DNA from: Pseudonocardia sp.
Lineage (GTDB): Bacteria > Actinomycetota > Actinomycetes > Mycobacteriales > Pseudonocardiaceae
Length of the DNA stretch: 64,000 bases
Direction: 5' to 3'
NCBI RefSeq assembly: GCF_029263155.1
Contig: NZ_JAJCYB010000075.1
Coordinates: 1-64,000 of the forward strand
The notes beneath the pieces were generated by a model. The model was not told the DNA's origin, made no database searches, and saw only the letters and a list, made by a program, of their open reading frames with translations. Made by a program: the position numbers and the translations under genes. Positions 26,742-35,653 of this stretch are shown in pieces (position 1 is the stretch's first letter; the number at the start of each line of letters is the position of its first letter).

Positions 26742-28376
26742 GTGAGCGAGCTGGCGAGCCGTCCCTCCCTGCCCGCAGCCGATCTCGACCCGGCGACCGA
26801 GCTGGTCCCGGCCCAGTCCAGCACGACCGAGCGGCAGGCCGCCGTCGCCCCCGGGGCCCTGATCAGCGGCCGGTACCGCCTCCGAATCCGCGTCGGCGCC
26901 GATCTCGCCGCAGGCGCGGAGTTCTGGTGCGCCGAGGACACCGTCCTGCGTCGCGATGTGGCCGTCACCCTCCTGCGCCTGCTGGCCCGCGAGCAGGGTG
27001 CCATCGGCGGTGACGAGGACCCCACCGGGTCCAGCCGGGCCGGCGAGATGATCGTGCGGGCGCTGCGTTCGGGTTCGTTCGACCATCCCGGGTGCGCCCG
27101 GCTGCTCGACGTGCTGGCCCCGGACGCCACCGGCCTGCCCGACGATGTCCTCGGCGCGGCGGTCACCGAATGGGTCAACGGCCGCAGCCTCGCCGAGGCC
27201 GTCGCCGGAGGAATGATCAAACCGCTGGCCGCGGCACGCGCCGTCGCCCCGCTCGCCGGAGCCGCGGCCGAGGCGCACCGGCACGGCTTCGTGCTCGGCT
27301 GCGACCACCCTGCGCGCGTCCGGATCACCCCCGACGGGCGGGCCCGGCTCTGCTTCGCGCTGCCCCGCCCCGACCTGCGGCCCGCCGACGACGTCCGCGG
27401 CCTCGGCGCAGTCCTGTTCGCCCTGCTCACGACCCGCTGGCCGCTCTCGGGTGCCGACGCCGCCCGCGCCGGCCTGGCCGTCGCCGACCGCACCTCAGCC
27501 GGTGCCCTGGACCCACCGTCGGCACTTCGGCCGGGCGTGCCGATGGAGCTGGACGCCGTGGTGAACGGCACGCTCGGCCCGGCGAACGCCCCCGGGCACG
27601 TGCACACGGCCGCGGCCGTGCTCCAGGTGCTCGACGACGTCGTCGCGGAGGACGACCGGATCGCCCTGTTCCCGCCCGATCACGACGGGGTGCCGTCCGC
27701 GCCGGACGACGTCTGGCAGGACGCCGACCGGGTCACCGCCGACCCGGATCCACGGCGCCGGCGCAACCTGCGGATCGGGATCGGCGCGCTCGCCGTGGCC
27801 GTTCTGGTGGTGCTCGGGTACGTCGGGGTCCAGCTCACGTCGATGTTCTCCGACCCGTCCGGACCGGCGATCATCGTCGCCGCGCCGCCGGGGGGCGGCG
27901 AGGAGCCTCCGCCCGAGGACGGGGCACCCGCGGTCGGGGGCGCGGCCGGGATCGCCGCCGTCCGCGTCGTCGACGAAGCCGGTGACCGCGACAACGCCAA
28001 CCGGGTCACCCGCGTCATCGACGGCGACCCGTCGTCGGCGTGGAACACCGTCACCTACTACCAGCAGTTCCCCGCGCTCAAGCCGGGCATCGGAATCATG
28101 GCGTCCTTCGCGTCGGCCGTGCAGCTCGCCGAGCTCACCGTCACCTCCACCAGCCCCGGTACCCGGGTCGAGGTGCGCTCCGCGCCGTCGGCGGACGCCG
28201 GGGTGGACGGCACCGAGCTGATCACCGAAGCCACCCTCGCCGAGGGAGCCACCACGATCCCGCTCGACGGCAGCCAGCCCGTGGAGCACGTGCTGATCTG
28301 GATCGTCGAGCTGAGCGGCGGCGGCGACGCCTTCTCCTCGGACATCGGCGAGATCGAGTTCCGACGCGCGGGCTGA
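26742..28376 (+). CDS. Membrane pseudokinase with extracytoplasmic domain (MurJ partner)
   Basis: 544 aa. Residues about 45-300 show a degraded Ser/Thr kinase fold: no HRD or DFG motif, and the usual VAIK lysine is missing (DVAVTLLRL). A single membrane helix is at about 345-363, followed by an acidic linker and a C-terminal domain resembling discoidin-like carbohydrate-binding modules. This is the layout of the C-terminal half of mycobacterial MviN, whose pseudokinase is phosphorylated and binds FhaA. GGGGGAGG before the GTG marks the start; TAGGCT at 26690 could be a promoter. Confidence 0.82.
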   Translation: MSELASRPSLPAADLDPATELVPAQSSTTERQAAVAPGALISGRYRLRIRVGADLAAGAEFWCAEDTVLRRDVAVTLLRLLAREQGAIGGDEDPTGSSRAGEMIVRALRSGSFDHPGCARLLDVLAPDATGLPDDVLGAAVTEWVNGRSLAEAVAGGMIKPLAAARAVAPLAGAAAEAHRHGFVLGCDHPARVRITPDGRARLCFALPRPDLRPADDVRGLGAVLFALLTTRWPLSGADAARAGLAVADRTSAGALDPPSALRPGVPMELDAVVNGTLGPANAPGHVHTAAAVLQVLDDVVAEDDRIALFPPDHDGVPSAPDDVWQDADRVTADPDPRRRRNLRIGIGALAVAVLVVLGYVGVQLTSMFSDPSGPAIIVAAPPGGGEEPPPEDGAPAVGGAAGIAAVRVVDEAGDRDNANRVTRVIDGDPSSAWNTVTYYQQFPALKPGIGIMASFASAVQLAELTVTSTSPGTRVEVRSAPSADAGVDGTELITEATLAEGATTIPLDGSQPVEHVLIWIVELSGGGDAFSSDIGEIEFRRAG

Positions 28377-28442
28377 GCCGGTCCTGCCCAGCCGTCCCCC
28401 ACAGGATTTCTCGAACGCCCACGGACGGGCCGGGTACCGGCC

Positions 28443-28448
28443 TACCCT
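28443..28448 (+). promoter_or_regulatory. -10 box of a probable leaderless promoter
   Basis: TACCCT ends 6 nt before the sigM GTG at 28455; no Shine-Dalgarno. Confidence 0.45.
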
Positions 28449-28454
28449 CCCGCC

Positions 28455-29003
28455 GTGCTCCCGCCCCGGACCGACGCCGAGCTGCTCTCGGCGCACCGGG
28501 CCGGGGACGCTACGGCCTTCGCCGAGCTGGTCGGGCGGCACGCCGATCGGATGTGGGGGGTGGCCGTGCGCACCCTGGGTGATGCCGACGACGCCGCGGA
28601 CGCGGTGCAGGAGGCGCTGCTGGCCGCCCACCGCGCCGCCCACCGGTTCCGGGGCGACTCGTCGGTGCGCACCTGGCTGCACCGGATCCTCGTCAACGCC
28701 TGCATCGACCGGATCCGTCACGAGCGCGCCCGACCCGCGGCCGCGCCCTGGCCCCGGGGTGACGTCCCGGGCCGTCGGGACGTGGCCGGGGAGCTCGACA
28801 CTCGGCTGGCCGTCGAGGACGCCCTCGCCGAGCTCCCCGCCCACCAGCGGGTGGCGATCGTGCTCGTCGACGTGCAGGGTTTCGGCATGCACGAGGTGGC
28901 GCAGATCCTCGATCTCCCCGTCGGCACGGTGAAGAGCCGCTGCGCCCGCGGCCGCACCCGGCTCGCCGGGCTGCTCGGCCACCTGCGGGAGGAGGGATGG
29001 TGA
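28455..29003 (+). CDS. sigM: ECF RNA polymerase sigma factor SigM
   Basis: 182 aa with region 2 (AFAELVGRHADRMWGVAVR ... DAVQEALLAAHR) and region 4 (HEVAQILDLPVGTVKSRCARG) of group 4 sigma factors. The position between the MurJ pseudokinase and trxB matches sigM of mycobacteria. A candidate leaderless promoter precedes it. The following gene is its likely anti-sigma factor. Confidence 0.9.
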   Translation: MLPPRTDAELLSAHRAGDATAFAELVGRHADRMWGVAVRTLGDADDAADAVQEALLAAHRAAHRFRGDSSVRTWLHRILVNACIDRIRHERARPAAAPWPRGDVPGRRDVAGELDTRLAVEDALAELPAHQRVAIVLVDVQGFGMHEVAQILDLPVGTVKSRCARGRTRLAGLLGHLREEGW

Positions 29004-29127
29004 CGCCCCTGGGCTCGGCCGGCATCGGGCACCCCACCGCCGGGCGCCCCACCGCCGGGCACCGGCGACCGGTGGAGGTTCCGGAGCAGGTGCGGGCGGC
29101 ACCGCCGCACACCCGCGGGGGGCGGAC

Positions 29128-30108
29128 GTGACCGGGCCGGATCCCGCGCTGCTCGCGGACCTCGACGCCGGCCTGCTGGACCCGGCCCGCGCCGAGGAGG
29201 TCCGGACGGCGGCGCTCGCCGACCCCCGGGCCGCAGCCGTGCTCGACGCGCTGCGCGCGGCCCGCGCCGACCTGGCCGCGCTCCCGGCCCCACCCGTGCC
29301 GCCTGCGGTCCGCCTGCGCTGGCAGGCCGCCCTGGCCGTCGAGGCAGGCGTGCACGGCTCCCCGGGCGGCGCGGCCGCATCGGGTCGACCCGTATCCGGC
29401 ACCACGCCCGCCGCCGGGGCCACTCGTCCGGCGAGCGGTTCCGCGGCGACCGGCCCCGCTGCCACCGCATCCGGTCCGGCCGCCCCGAATGGGTCGGCAG
29501 CGGGCGACGCAGCCTCCCCACGCCCCGCCGCGGCCGGCCCGGCCACCCGCGCCCCCGGTAGTCCGGTGTCCGACCTCACGGCCGGACCGGTCGGGCCGCA
29601 CGCCGCCCACCCGATATCCGGTCGCGCCGGGACCGGTGCCGTGCCACCCCGTCAGGGCTCGGCGGCCCACCCCGGCAGGCCGACACACCAGCCTCCGCGG
29701 GGGCAGTCAACGCCGGGGCCCGACCGTCCCCGCGTTCCGCGATCGCTGCGCCGCCGGGCGACCGTCACGGCACTCGTGGCGGCGGCCGCGCTGGTCGTCG
29801 GCACGGTCGTCGCCACGGCCGGTGGCCGGGGGAGCGCGGTGGACGTGACGCGGGTGGAGCTGGCGACCGTCGCCCGGTCCACGATCGGCGTGTCCGAGCT
29901 GGGCGTCTACACCGACCCGGCGCGCCGGGCCGACTGCCTCGGCACCGCCGGCCACCCCGGAGCGTCGGTCCTGGGCGGCCGGCCGGTCCGGCTCGACGGA
30001 TCCCCGGGCGTGCTGATGGTGCTCACGACGGGAGTTCTCGGCCGGTTCCGCGTGCTCGTCGTCGACGACACCTGCCGCACCCTGGCCGATGACGTCGTCG
30101 GCCGCTGA
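29128..30108 (+). CDS. Putative anti-SigM factor
   Basis: 326 aa. A short N-terminal cytoplasmic part (about 1-75) would bind the sigma factor, followed by a long Ala/Pro/Gly-rich linker, one membrane helix (about 211-233) and an extracytoplasmic domain with two Cys. No zinc-binding HXXXCXXC motif is seen, so it is not a ZAS-type redox sensor. Identity rests on position, as for mycobacterial RsmA, and on topology. Two 15-nt repeats lie in the 124-nt gap before it. Confidence 0.65.
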   Translation: MTGPDPALLADLDAGLLDPARAEEVRTAALADPRAAAVLDALRAARADLAALPAPPVPPAVRLRWQAALAVEAGVHGSPGGAAASGRPVSGTTPAAGATRPASGSAATGPAATASGPAAPNGSAAGDAASPRPAAAGPATRAPGSPVSDLTAGPVGPHAAHPISGRAGTGAVPPRQGSAAHPGRPTHQPPRGQSTPGPDRPRVPRSLRRRATVTALVAAAALVVGTVVATAGGRGSAVDVTRVELATVARSTIGVSELGVYTDPARRADCLGTAGHPGASVLGGRPVRLDGSPGVLMVLTTGVLGRFRVLVVDDTCRTLADDVVGR

Positions 30109-30145
30109 GCCGGAACCGAGGTCACACCGCGGGCCGGTTCAGCGC

Positions 30146-30172
30146 GGAATGACCGACCCTGGGATCGTGTTG
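30146..30172 (+). promoter_or_regulatory. SigR/SigH-type promoter of trxB-trxA
   Basis: GGAAT (30146-30150), exactly 18 nt, then GTTG (30169-30172) matches the thiol-oxidative stress promoter GGAAT-N18-GTT recognised by Streptomyces SigR and mycobacterial SigH. It is 44 nt upstream of the trxB start. trxBA is a known target of that regulon. Confidence 0.75.
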
Positions 30173-30215
30173 TACGCGTCGTAGCGCCGATGACACAGAA
30201 CAGGACGGGGTAGCA

Positions 30216-31217
30216 GTGACCACCGACGAGGTGCACGAGCTGATCATCATCGGCTCCGGACCGGCCGGCTACACGGCCGCGGTGTACGCGGCCCGCGCCC
30301 AGCTGGCCCCGCTGGTGTTCGAGGGCACCCAGTTCGGGGGCGCGCTGATGACCACCACCGAGGTGGAGAACTACCCCGGCTTCACCGACGGCATCATGGG
30401 CCCCGAACTCATGGAGCAGATGCGGGGCCAGGCCACCCGCTTCGGCGCCGACCTGCGCGCCGAGGACGTCGAGAAGGTCTCGCTGTCCGGCGAGGTCAAG
30501 ACGGTCGAGGCGAACGGCGTCACCTACCGCGCCAAGGCGGTCATCCTCGCGATGGGCGCCGCCGCGCGCTACCTCGACGTGCCCGGCGAGCAGGAGCTGC
30601 TCGGCCGGGGCGTCAGCTCGTGCGCCACCTGTGACGGTTTCTTCTTCCGCGACCACGACATCACCGTGGTCGGCGGGGGCGACTCGGCGATGGAGGAGGC
30701 CACGTTCCTGACGCGGTTCGCGAAGTCGGTCACGATCGTGCACCGCCGCGAGGAGTTCCGCGCGTCGCGGATCATGCTCGAGCGCGCCCGGAACGACCCG
30801 AAGATGCGCTGGGCGCTCAACGCCGAGGTCGTCGCGGTGCAGGGCGAGGGCAGCGTCACGGGGCTGACGCTGCGCGACACCGTCACCGGTGAGGAGCGCA
30901 CGCTCCCGGCCACCGCGATGTTCGTCGCGATCGGGCACGACCCCCGCAGTGAGCTCGTGAAGGGCCAGCTGGAGCTCGACGACGCCGGCTACGTCAAGGT
31001 GGCCGCGCCGAGCACGTACACCGCGATCCCGGGCGTGTTCGCCTGCGGCGATCTGGTCGACCACACCTACCGGCAGGCCGTCACCGCTGCCGGGTCGGGC
31101 TGTGCCGCCGCGATCGACGCCGAGCGCTGGCTCGCCGAGGGCGCGGTCACCACCGAGATGGCGGGCGGTGGCTACGGCCGGGCGTCCGAGCAGGTCGCCG
31201 CAGCCACCCACGGATAG
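30216..31217 (+). CDS. trxB: Thioredoxin-disulfide reductase
   Basis: FAD enzyme that reduces thioredoxin with NADPH. The FAD motif [10 protein letters not shown] is at 13-22, the redox pair CATC at 136-139 and the NADPH motif [11 protein letters not shown] follows near 153. Length is 333 aa. It is 32 nt before trxA and read from the SigR-type promoter at 30146. The GTG start is used without a strong ribosome site. Confidence 0.95.
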   Translation: MTTDEVHELIIIGSGPAGYTAAVYAARAQLAPLVFEGTQFGGALMTTTEVENYPGFTDGIMGPELMEQMRGQATRFGADLRAEDVEKVSLSGEVKTVEANGVTYRAKAVILAMGAAARYLDVPGEQELLGRGVSSCATCDGFFFRDHDITVVGGGDSAMEEATFLTRFAKSVTIVHRREEFRASRIMLERARNDPKMRWALNAEVVAVQGEGSVTGLTLRDTVTGEERTLPATAMFVAIGHDPRSELVKGQLELDDAGYVKVAAPSTYTAIPGVFACGDLVDHTYRQAVTAAGSGCAAAIDAERWLAEGAVTTEMAGGGYGRASEQVAAATHG

Positions 31218-31249
31218 CCATCCACCCGAACCACGTGAAGGAGAACGAC

Positions 31250-31579
31250 ATGGGCAACAACACCGTGGACGTCACCGACGCCACCTTCGACGCCGACGTC
31301 CTGAAGAGCAGCAAGACCGTCGTCGTCGACTTCTGGGCCACCTGGTGCGGCCCGTGCAAGATGGTCGCGCCGGTGCTCGACGAGATCGCGGGGGAGAACG
31401 CCGAGAAGCTCACCGTGGCCAAGCTCGACATCGACGCCAACCCGGAGACCGCGCGCAACTTCCAGGTGATGTCGATCCCGACGATGATCGTGTTCCAGGA
31501 CGGCAAGCCCGTGAAGCAGATCGTCGGTGCCAAGCCGAAGGCCGCGCTGCTGTCCGACCTGGCCGACTACCTGGGCTGA
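31250..31579 (+). CDS. trxA: Thioredoxin
   Basis: 109-aa thioredoxin with the active site WCGPCK (Cys33, Cys36) and the cis-Pro segment MSIPTMIVF. GAAGGAGAA upstream supports the ATG at 31250 over an ATG five codons earlier. It forms an operon with trxB and is closed by a strong intrinsic terminator. Confidence 0.96.
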   Translation: MGNNTVDVTDATFDADVLKSSKTVVVDFWATWCGPCKMVAPVLDEIAGENAEKLTVAKLDIDANPETARNFQVMSIPTMIVFQDGKPVKQIVGAKPKAALLSDLADYLG

Positions 31580-31596
31580 TCCCACCGCTCGGACCC

Positions 31597-31636
31597 GACG
31601 TGCCCCGCTCCGCTCCGGAACGGGGCACGTCCTTTT
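31597..31636 (+). terminator. Intrinsic terminator after trxA
   Basis: GACGTGCCCCG (31597-31607) pairs perfectly with CGGGGCACGTC (31621-31631), followed by CTTTT. It lies 17 nt after the trxA stop. Confidence 0.85.
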
Positions 31637-31753
31637 ATCACGACTCGGACACGCCGGTGGGCGGGCCGCTGTCGGATGCCGTACGGACGGCAAGGCACAA
31701 TGGGCACCCGTCCGCCCGACCGGGTGGTGTCGGCGACACCGAGCGAGGAGTGC

Positions 31754-32911
31754 ATGCAGCTGCTGCGCCGAGGTGACAGTGGTCGGGCCGTGGTCGAGAT
31801 CCGGACCGCGCTGCGACAGTTCGGGCTGCTGCCACCGACCACACCCGGAATCGCCGAGGACCACTTCGACGACGTCGTGGAGGAGGCCGTCCGCGCGTTC
31901 CAGCAGCGGCGCGGACTCATCACCGACGGGATCGTGGGCACGGCCACCCGCAGGGCGATGAGCGAGGCCAGGTGGACACTCGGTGACCGCATGCTCGCAT
32001 TGATGATCTCCGCGCCGATGAGCGGCGACGACGTCACGATGCTGCAGGAGCGGCTGCTCGAGCTCGGCTTCGATCCCGGACGCCCGGGCGGTGTGTTCGA
32101 CGAGCGCACGGAAGCCGCGCTGCGCAGGTTCCAGCGCGAGTACGGTCTCGTCGCCGACGGCATGTGCGGGCCGGCCACGCTGCGCTCGTTGCGGCAGCTG
32201 GGCCGCAAGGTCACCGGTGGCCGGCCCCACCTGCTGCGGGAGCAGGAGCTGCTACGCCAGGCGGGGCCGCGGATGCGTGGCAAGCGGATCGTCATCGATC
32301 CGGGCCATGGCGGCCTCGACCGCGGCGTGTCCGTCAACGGCATCCACGAGTGCGACCTCATGTGGGATCTCGCCCGGCGGGTCGTCGGCCGGATGTCGGC
32401 CACGGGCATGGAGGCCATGCTGTCGCGGCGGGAGGACACCAATCCGCCCGAGGCCGAGCGCGCCGCGTTCGCCAACGACGCCGGCGCCGACCTCGTGCTG
32501 TCCCTGCACACCGACGCCAACCGCAGCATGCACGCCCAGGGCCTGGCCACGTTCCACTTCGGCAACGGTTCCGGATCCACGTCCACGGTCGGCGAGGCCC
32601 TCGCCGGGCTGATCCAGCGCGAACTGCTCACCCGCACGGCGATGGTCGACTGCCGGACGCAGTCCCGCACCTGGGAGCTGCTGCGGCTGACCCGCATGCC
32701 GGCCGTGCGCGTCGAGGTCGGGTACCTCACCAACATGGGCGACAAGCGCAAGCTCCTCGACCCCGGCTTCCGCGACGTCGTGGCCGAGGGCGTGCTCGTC
32801 GCCGTCAAGCGCCTGTACCTGCTCGGTCAGGACGACCAGCCGACCGGCACGTTCACCTTCTCCGACGTTCTCGCACGAGAACTGGAGCGAGGCGGGGCGC
32901 AGGCGATCTGA
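31754..32911 (+). CDS. cwlM: CwlM, amidase-fold regulator of peptidoglycan synthesis
   Basis: 385 aa. Two peptidoglycan-binding-1 domains (about 5-70 and 85-150) precede an amidase_3 domain (about 178-360) with IDPGHGG and SLHTDAN zinc-ligand motifs. In mycobacteria CwlM lacks a signal peptide, is phosphorylated by PknB and activates MurA. Here too the N-terminus has no signal sequence. The start ATG at 31754 has GAGGAG upstream; an ATG at 31700 is less likely. Confidence 0.88.
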   Translation: MQLLRRGDSGRAVVEIRTALRQFGLLPPTTPGIAEDHFDDVVEEAVRAFQQRRGLITDGIVGTATRRAMSEARWTLGDRMLALMISAPMSGDDVTMLQERLLELGFDPGRPGGVFDERTEAALRRFQREYGLVADGMCGPATLRSLRQLGRKVTGGRPHLLREQELLRQAGPRMRGKRIVIDPGHGGLDRGVSVNGIHECDLMWDLARRVVGRMSATGMEAMLSRREDTNPPEAERAAFANDAGADLVLSLHTDANRSMHAQGLATFHFGNGSGSTSTVGEALAGLIQRELLTRTAMVDCRTQSRTWELLRLTRMPAVRVEVGYLTNMGDKRKLLDPGFRDVVAEGVLVAVKRLYLLGQDDQPTGTFTFSDVLARELERGGAQAI

Positions 32912-32972
32912 GATCATGTCCCCGGCCCCTCACCTGGGGATACTCCCGAGAGTTCGGGAGGAACGATCTCAG
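32908..32972. terminator. Nested hairpin between cwlM and the GNAT gene
   Basis: An inner stem CTCCCGA/TCGGGAG (32943-32960) sits within an outer pair CTGAGATC (32908-32915) and GATCTCAG (32965-32972). The genes converge here, so it may end both transcripts. There is no T tract. Confidence 0.5.
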
Positions 32973-33001
32973 GGCGCCCTCAGATCGCCGCTGCGTGCCG
33001 A

Positions 33002-33649
33002 TCAGGATCCGGCAGGAACACGGTGCTCGACCGGTGCCGCGCCCTGCATCGGAATGGTGATCGAGCCGAGCAGTTGCTCGAGCGCTGCCTCGACGTCTTC
33101 CTTCCACGTCATCGCGGACCGCAGCTCCATCCGCAACCGCGGTGTGCGGGGATGCGGGCGCACCGTCTTGAACCCGACGCTGCGGAGGAAATCGACCGGG
33201 ATGACACAACCGGGTTCGGTGCCGGGCCGGGCGTCACCGAACGCCTCGATGGCCTTGACCCCGCGACGGGTGAGGTCACGGACGACGGCCTGGGCGAGCA
33301 TCCGTCCCAAACCCTCCCCGGCGAACTCGGGCATGATCTGCATCGTCGTGAGGAGCACCGCGTCGGCGCTGACCGGTCCGGTGGGCATCTCGGCGGACCG
33401 GGGTACGGCCGAGGGCGGAGCGTAGATCACGTAGCCCGCCGGGGTGCCGTTGACGTGGACGATGCGCCCGCACGACCCCCACTCGAGCAGGATCTCCGAT
33501 ACCCAGGCTTCCTTCTCCAGCTCCACCGAGCCGAAATCGACGGCCTGCTCACCGAGGGTCTCGGACAGCTCCCAGAAGACACATCGGCGACACCTTTTGG
33601 GAAGGTCGTCCAGATTGTCCAGTGTGATGGGAGCAACGTGCCAGGACAC
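33002..33649 (-). CDS. GNAT-like acetyltransferase of the par locus
   Basis: 215 aa. The central GEGLGRMLAQAVVRDL segment is the acetyl-CoA binding loop of GNAT enzymes. An N-terminal RCRRCVFWEL, Cys-containing, is conserved in the orthologue that stands between cwlM and parB in mycobacteria. The substrate is unknown. GGAGG 7 nt before the GTG at 33649 decides the start. Confidence 0.75.
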   Translation of the reverse strand: MSWHVAPITLDNLDDLPKRCRRCVFWELSETLGEQAVDFGSVELEKEAWVSEILLEWGSCGRIVHVNGTPAGYVIYAPPSAVPRSAEMPTGPVSADAVLLTTMQIMPEFAGEGLGRMLAQAVVRDLTRRGVKAIEAFGDARPGTEPGCVIPVDFLRSVGFKTVRPHPRTPRLRMELRSAMTWKEDVEAALEQLLGSITIPMQGAAPVEHRVPAGS

Positions 33650-33890
33650 GACAAACCTCCGGCAGGCCCCGCCGCCGCCCGGTGCGCCGACCGTTCCGAC
33701 GATAGATCGATCCAGCCCGACGCGGTACCCCGCGTGCTGCGACCGGCGTCTCACCGACGACGAAGGGCCGAGGGATAGCCCGACCGGGTGGTGACCGGCC
33801 TGCCTCGGACCGCTGTGCCGCGGTCGAATCGCCGGCGCGGTGTGACCAGCGGGCCTGCCCGCGCACCGGTCCGGGGCCGCGGCCGGAAGT

Positions 33891-33896
33891 TACACT
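33891..33896 (+). promoter_or_regulatory. Candidate -10 box for the aminotransferase gene
   Basis: TACACT, 29 nt before the GTG at 33926, in the 276-nt divergent gap. The gene has a GGAGG ribosome site, so this mRNA would be leadered. No gene is seen in the gap. Confidence 0.4.
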
Positions 33897-33925
33897 CGAT
33901 CGGATCCCGCCACCCTGGAGGACCC

Positions 33926-35245
33926 GTGTCCGATCCGCTGCCCATCCCGCTCACGTCCGACGTCCCGGTCGAGCGGTTCGCAGCACGCACGGCGGGAATG
34001 ACGGCCTCGGAGATCCGGGCACTGTTCGCGGTCGCCAGCCGGCCCGAGGTCGTCTCGCTCGCCGGCGGGATGCCGAACATCGCCGCGCTCCCGCTCGACG
34101 CGCTGTCGGTCGAGGTCGCCGACCTGGTCGCCCGCGACGGACAGGTCGCGCTGCAGTACGGCTCGGCCCAGGGCGTGCCCGCGCTGCGGGAGCAGATCTG
34201 CGAGGTGATGGCGCTCGAGGGCATCGACGCCGAGCCCGACGACGTCGTGGTGACCGTCGGCTCGCAGATGGCGCTCGATCTCGTCACCCGCATCTACTGC
34301 GACCCCGGCGACGTGGTGATCGCCGAGGGGCCGTCCTACGTCGGCGCGCTGGGCAGCTTCGCCGCCTACCAGGCTCGCGTCGTCCACGTCGCGATGGACG
34401 AGCACGGCCTGGTCCCGGAGCTCCTCCGATCGGCGTTGCACACCCTGGCGCAGCGGGCGATCACCCCGAAGTTCCTCTACACGATCCCCAACTTCCACAA
34501 CCCGGCCGGTGTCACCCTCGCCGTGGAGCGGCGATCCGAGGTGCTCGCGATCTGCGCCGAGTTCGGCGTGGCGGTCGTGGAGGACAACCCCTACGGGCTC
34601 CTCGGCTTCAGCGGCACGATCTATCCGGCGCTGCGCTCCCTCGACCGCGACGTCGTGTATCTCGGCTCGTTCTCCAAGACCTTCGCCTCCGGCCTCCGGG
34701 TCGGGTGGGCGCTGGTGCCGCCCCAGGTGCGCGACCGGCTCGTGCTGGCCGCCGAGTCCGCCACCCTCTGCCCGCCGTCGTTCAACCAGCTCCTCGTCTC
34801 GCGCTACCTCGCCGCGCACGACTGGCGCAGCCAGGTCAAGACCTACACCGAGGCCTACCGCGACCGTCGCGACGCGATGCTCCGCGCACTGGAGGCCTAC
34901 CTGCCCGAGGGCTGCACCTGGAACGTGCCCGACGGCGGCTTCTACGTCTGGCTGACCGTCCCGGAGGGTGTCGACACGAAGGCGATGTTGCCGCGCGCCG
35001 TCACCGCACGGGTGGCGTACGCGTCCGGTACCGGCTTCTACGCCGACGGTTTCGGGAGCCGGCAGTTGCGGCTCTCCTACTGCTACCCCACACCGGAGCG
35101 CATCACCGAGGGCGTGCGTCGTCTCGCCGCGGTATTGGAGGCCGAGCTCGACGTGATGCGGACCTTCGGCACCCCCGCTCGACTCCCGGCCACCCCGCCT
35201 GTGGCACGCAACGGCCCGCAGGCGCCTTCACCGCACACGCCGTAG
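33926..35245 (+). CDS. PLP-dependent aminotransferase, class I/II
   Basis: 439 aa fold-type I enzyme. The PLP lysine is Lys251 in GSFSKTFASG, and the NPAG (IPNFHNPAG) and C-terminal SRQLRLSYCY Arg motifs are present. It resembles the multi-substrate LysN/KAT-like group, often annotated as MocR-like catalytic domain, but has no GntR domain. The substrate is not evident. GTG with GGAGG 5 nt upstream. Confidence 0.87.
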   Translation: MSDPLPIPLTSDVPVERFAARTAGMTASEIRALFAVASRPEVVSLAGGMPNIAALPLDALSVEVADLVARDGQVALQYGSAQGVPALREQICEVMALEGIDAEPDDVVVTVGSQMALDLVTRIYCDPGDVVIAEGPSYVGALGSFAAYQARVVHVAMDEHGLVPELLRSALHTLAQRAITPKFLYTIPNFHNPAGVTLAVERRSEVLAICAEFGVAVVEDNPYGLLGFSGTIYPALRSLDRDVVYLGSFSKTFASGLRVGWALVPPQVRDRLVLAAESATLCPPSFNQLLVSRYLAAHDWRSQVKTYTEAYRDRRDAMLRALEAYLPEGCTWNVPDGGFYVWLTVPEGVDTKAMLPRAVTARVAYASGTGFYADGFGSRQLRLSYCYPTPERITEGVRRLAAVLEAELDVMRTFGTPARLPATPPVARNGPQAPSPHTP

Positions 35246-35259
35246 TCAGCAGGCGGCCT

Positions 35260-35275
35260 GGTTTCACGTGAAACC
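35260..35275. promoter_or_regulatory. parS site 1
   Basis: Palindrome GTTTCACGTGAAAC, identical to the core of the bacterial parS consensus TGTTTCACGTGAAACA. ParB binds here to load and spread for chromosome segregation. Confidence 0.92.
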
Positions 35276-35307
35276 GACGACCCTGCCCGGCGGGGGTCCG
35301 GCAGCGA

Positions 35308-35323
35308 TGTTCCACGTGAGACA
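35308..35323. promoter_or_regulatory. parS site 2 (degenerate)
   Basis: TGTTCCACGTGAGACA keeps CACGTG and differs from the consensus at two symmetric-half positions. It lies between two near-perfect sites. Confidence 0.7.
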
Positions 35324-35356
35324 ACGCTGAGATCCGTGCTCGCCACGAGGTGGCCG

Positions 35357-35372
35357 TGTTTCACGTGAAACC
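35357..35372. promoter_or_regulatory. parS site 3
   Basis: TGTTTCACGTGAAACC, one mismatch to the consensus. The remainder of the 408-nt gap 35246-35653 holds no gene. Confidence 0.92.
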
Positions 35373-35641
35373 GTCCGGGTCCCCCTCGACCGCGCACGTC
35401 CGGGGGGTGGTATCGGGGCCGCCGGATGGGGAGGGCACGGAACCGGCCGAAGACGACGTGCGGACAGCTCGCTCACCCTCGCCGCCGCGACGCTGACACC
35501 GTCACCGGAGTCCTGGGTTCGCGCACCGGGGGCGCCGTGGCGCCGGCACGGCCACGCCGATGACCATCGGGATCGACGTGCAGCCCTCCCGGACCGGCCG
35601 CGCATCGCCGCCCGGCGCGGAGCGACCCCGGCGCCGTGGCG

Positions 35642-35647
35642 CAGAAT
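35642..35647 (+). promoter_or_regulatory. -10 box of a probable leaderless promoter
   Basis: CAGAAT ends 6 nt before the GTG at 35654, with no Shine-Dalgarno. Confidence 0.4.
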
Positions 35648-35653
35648 GCCGCA

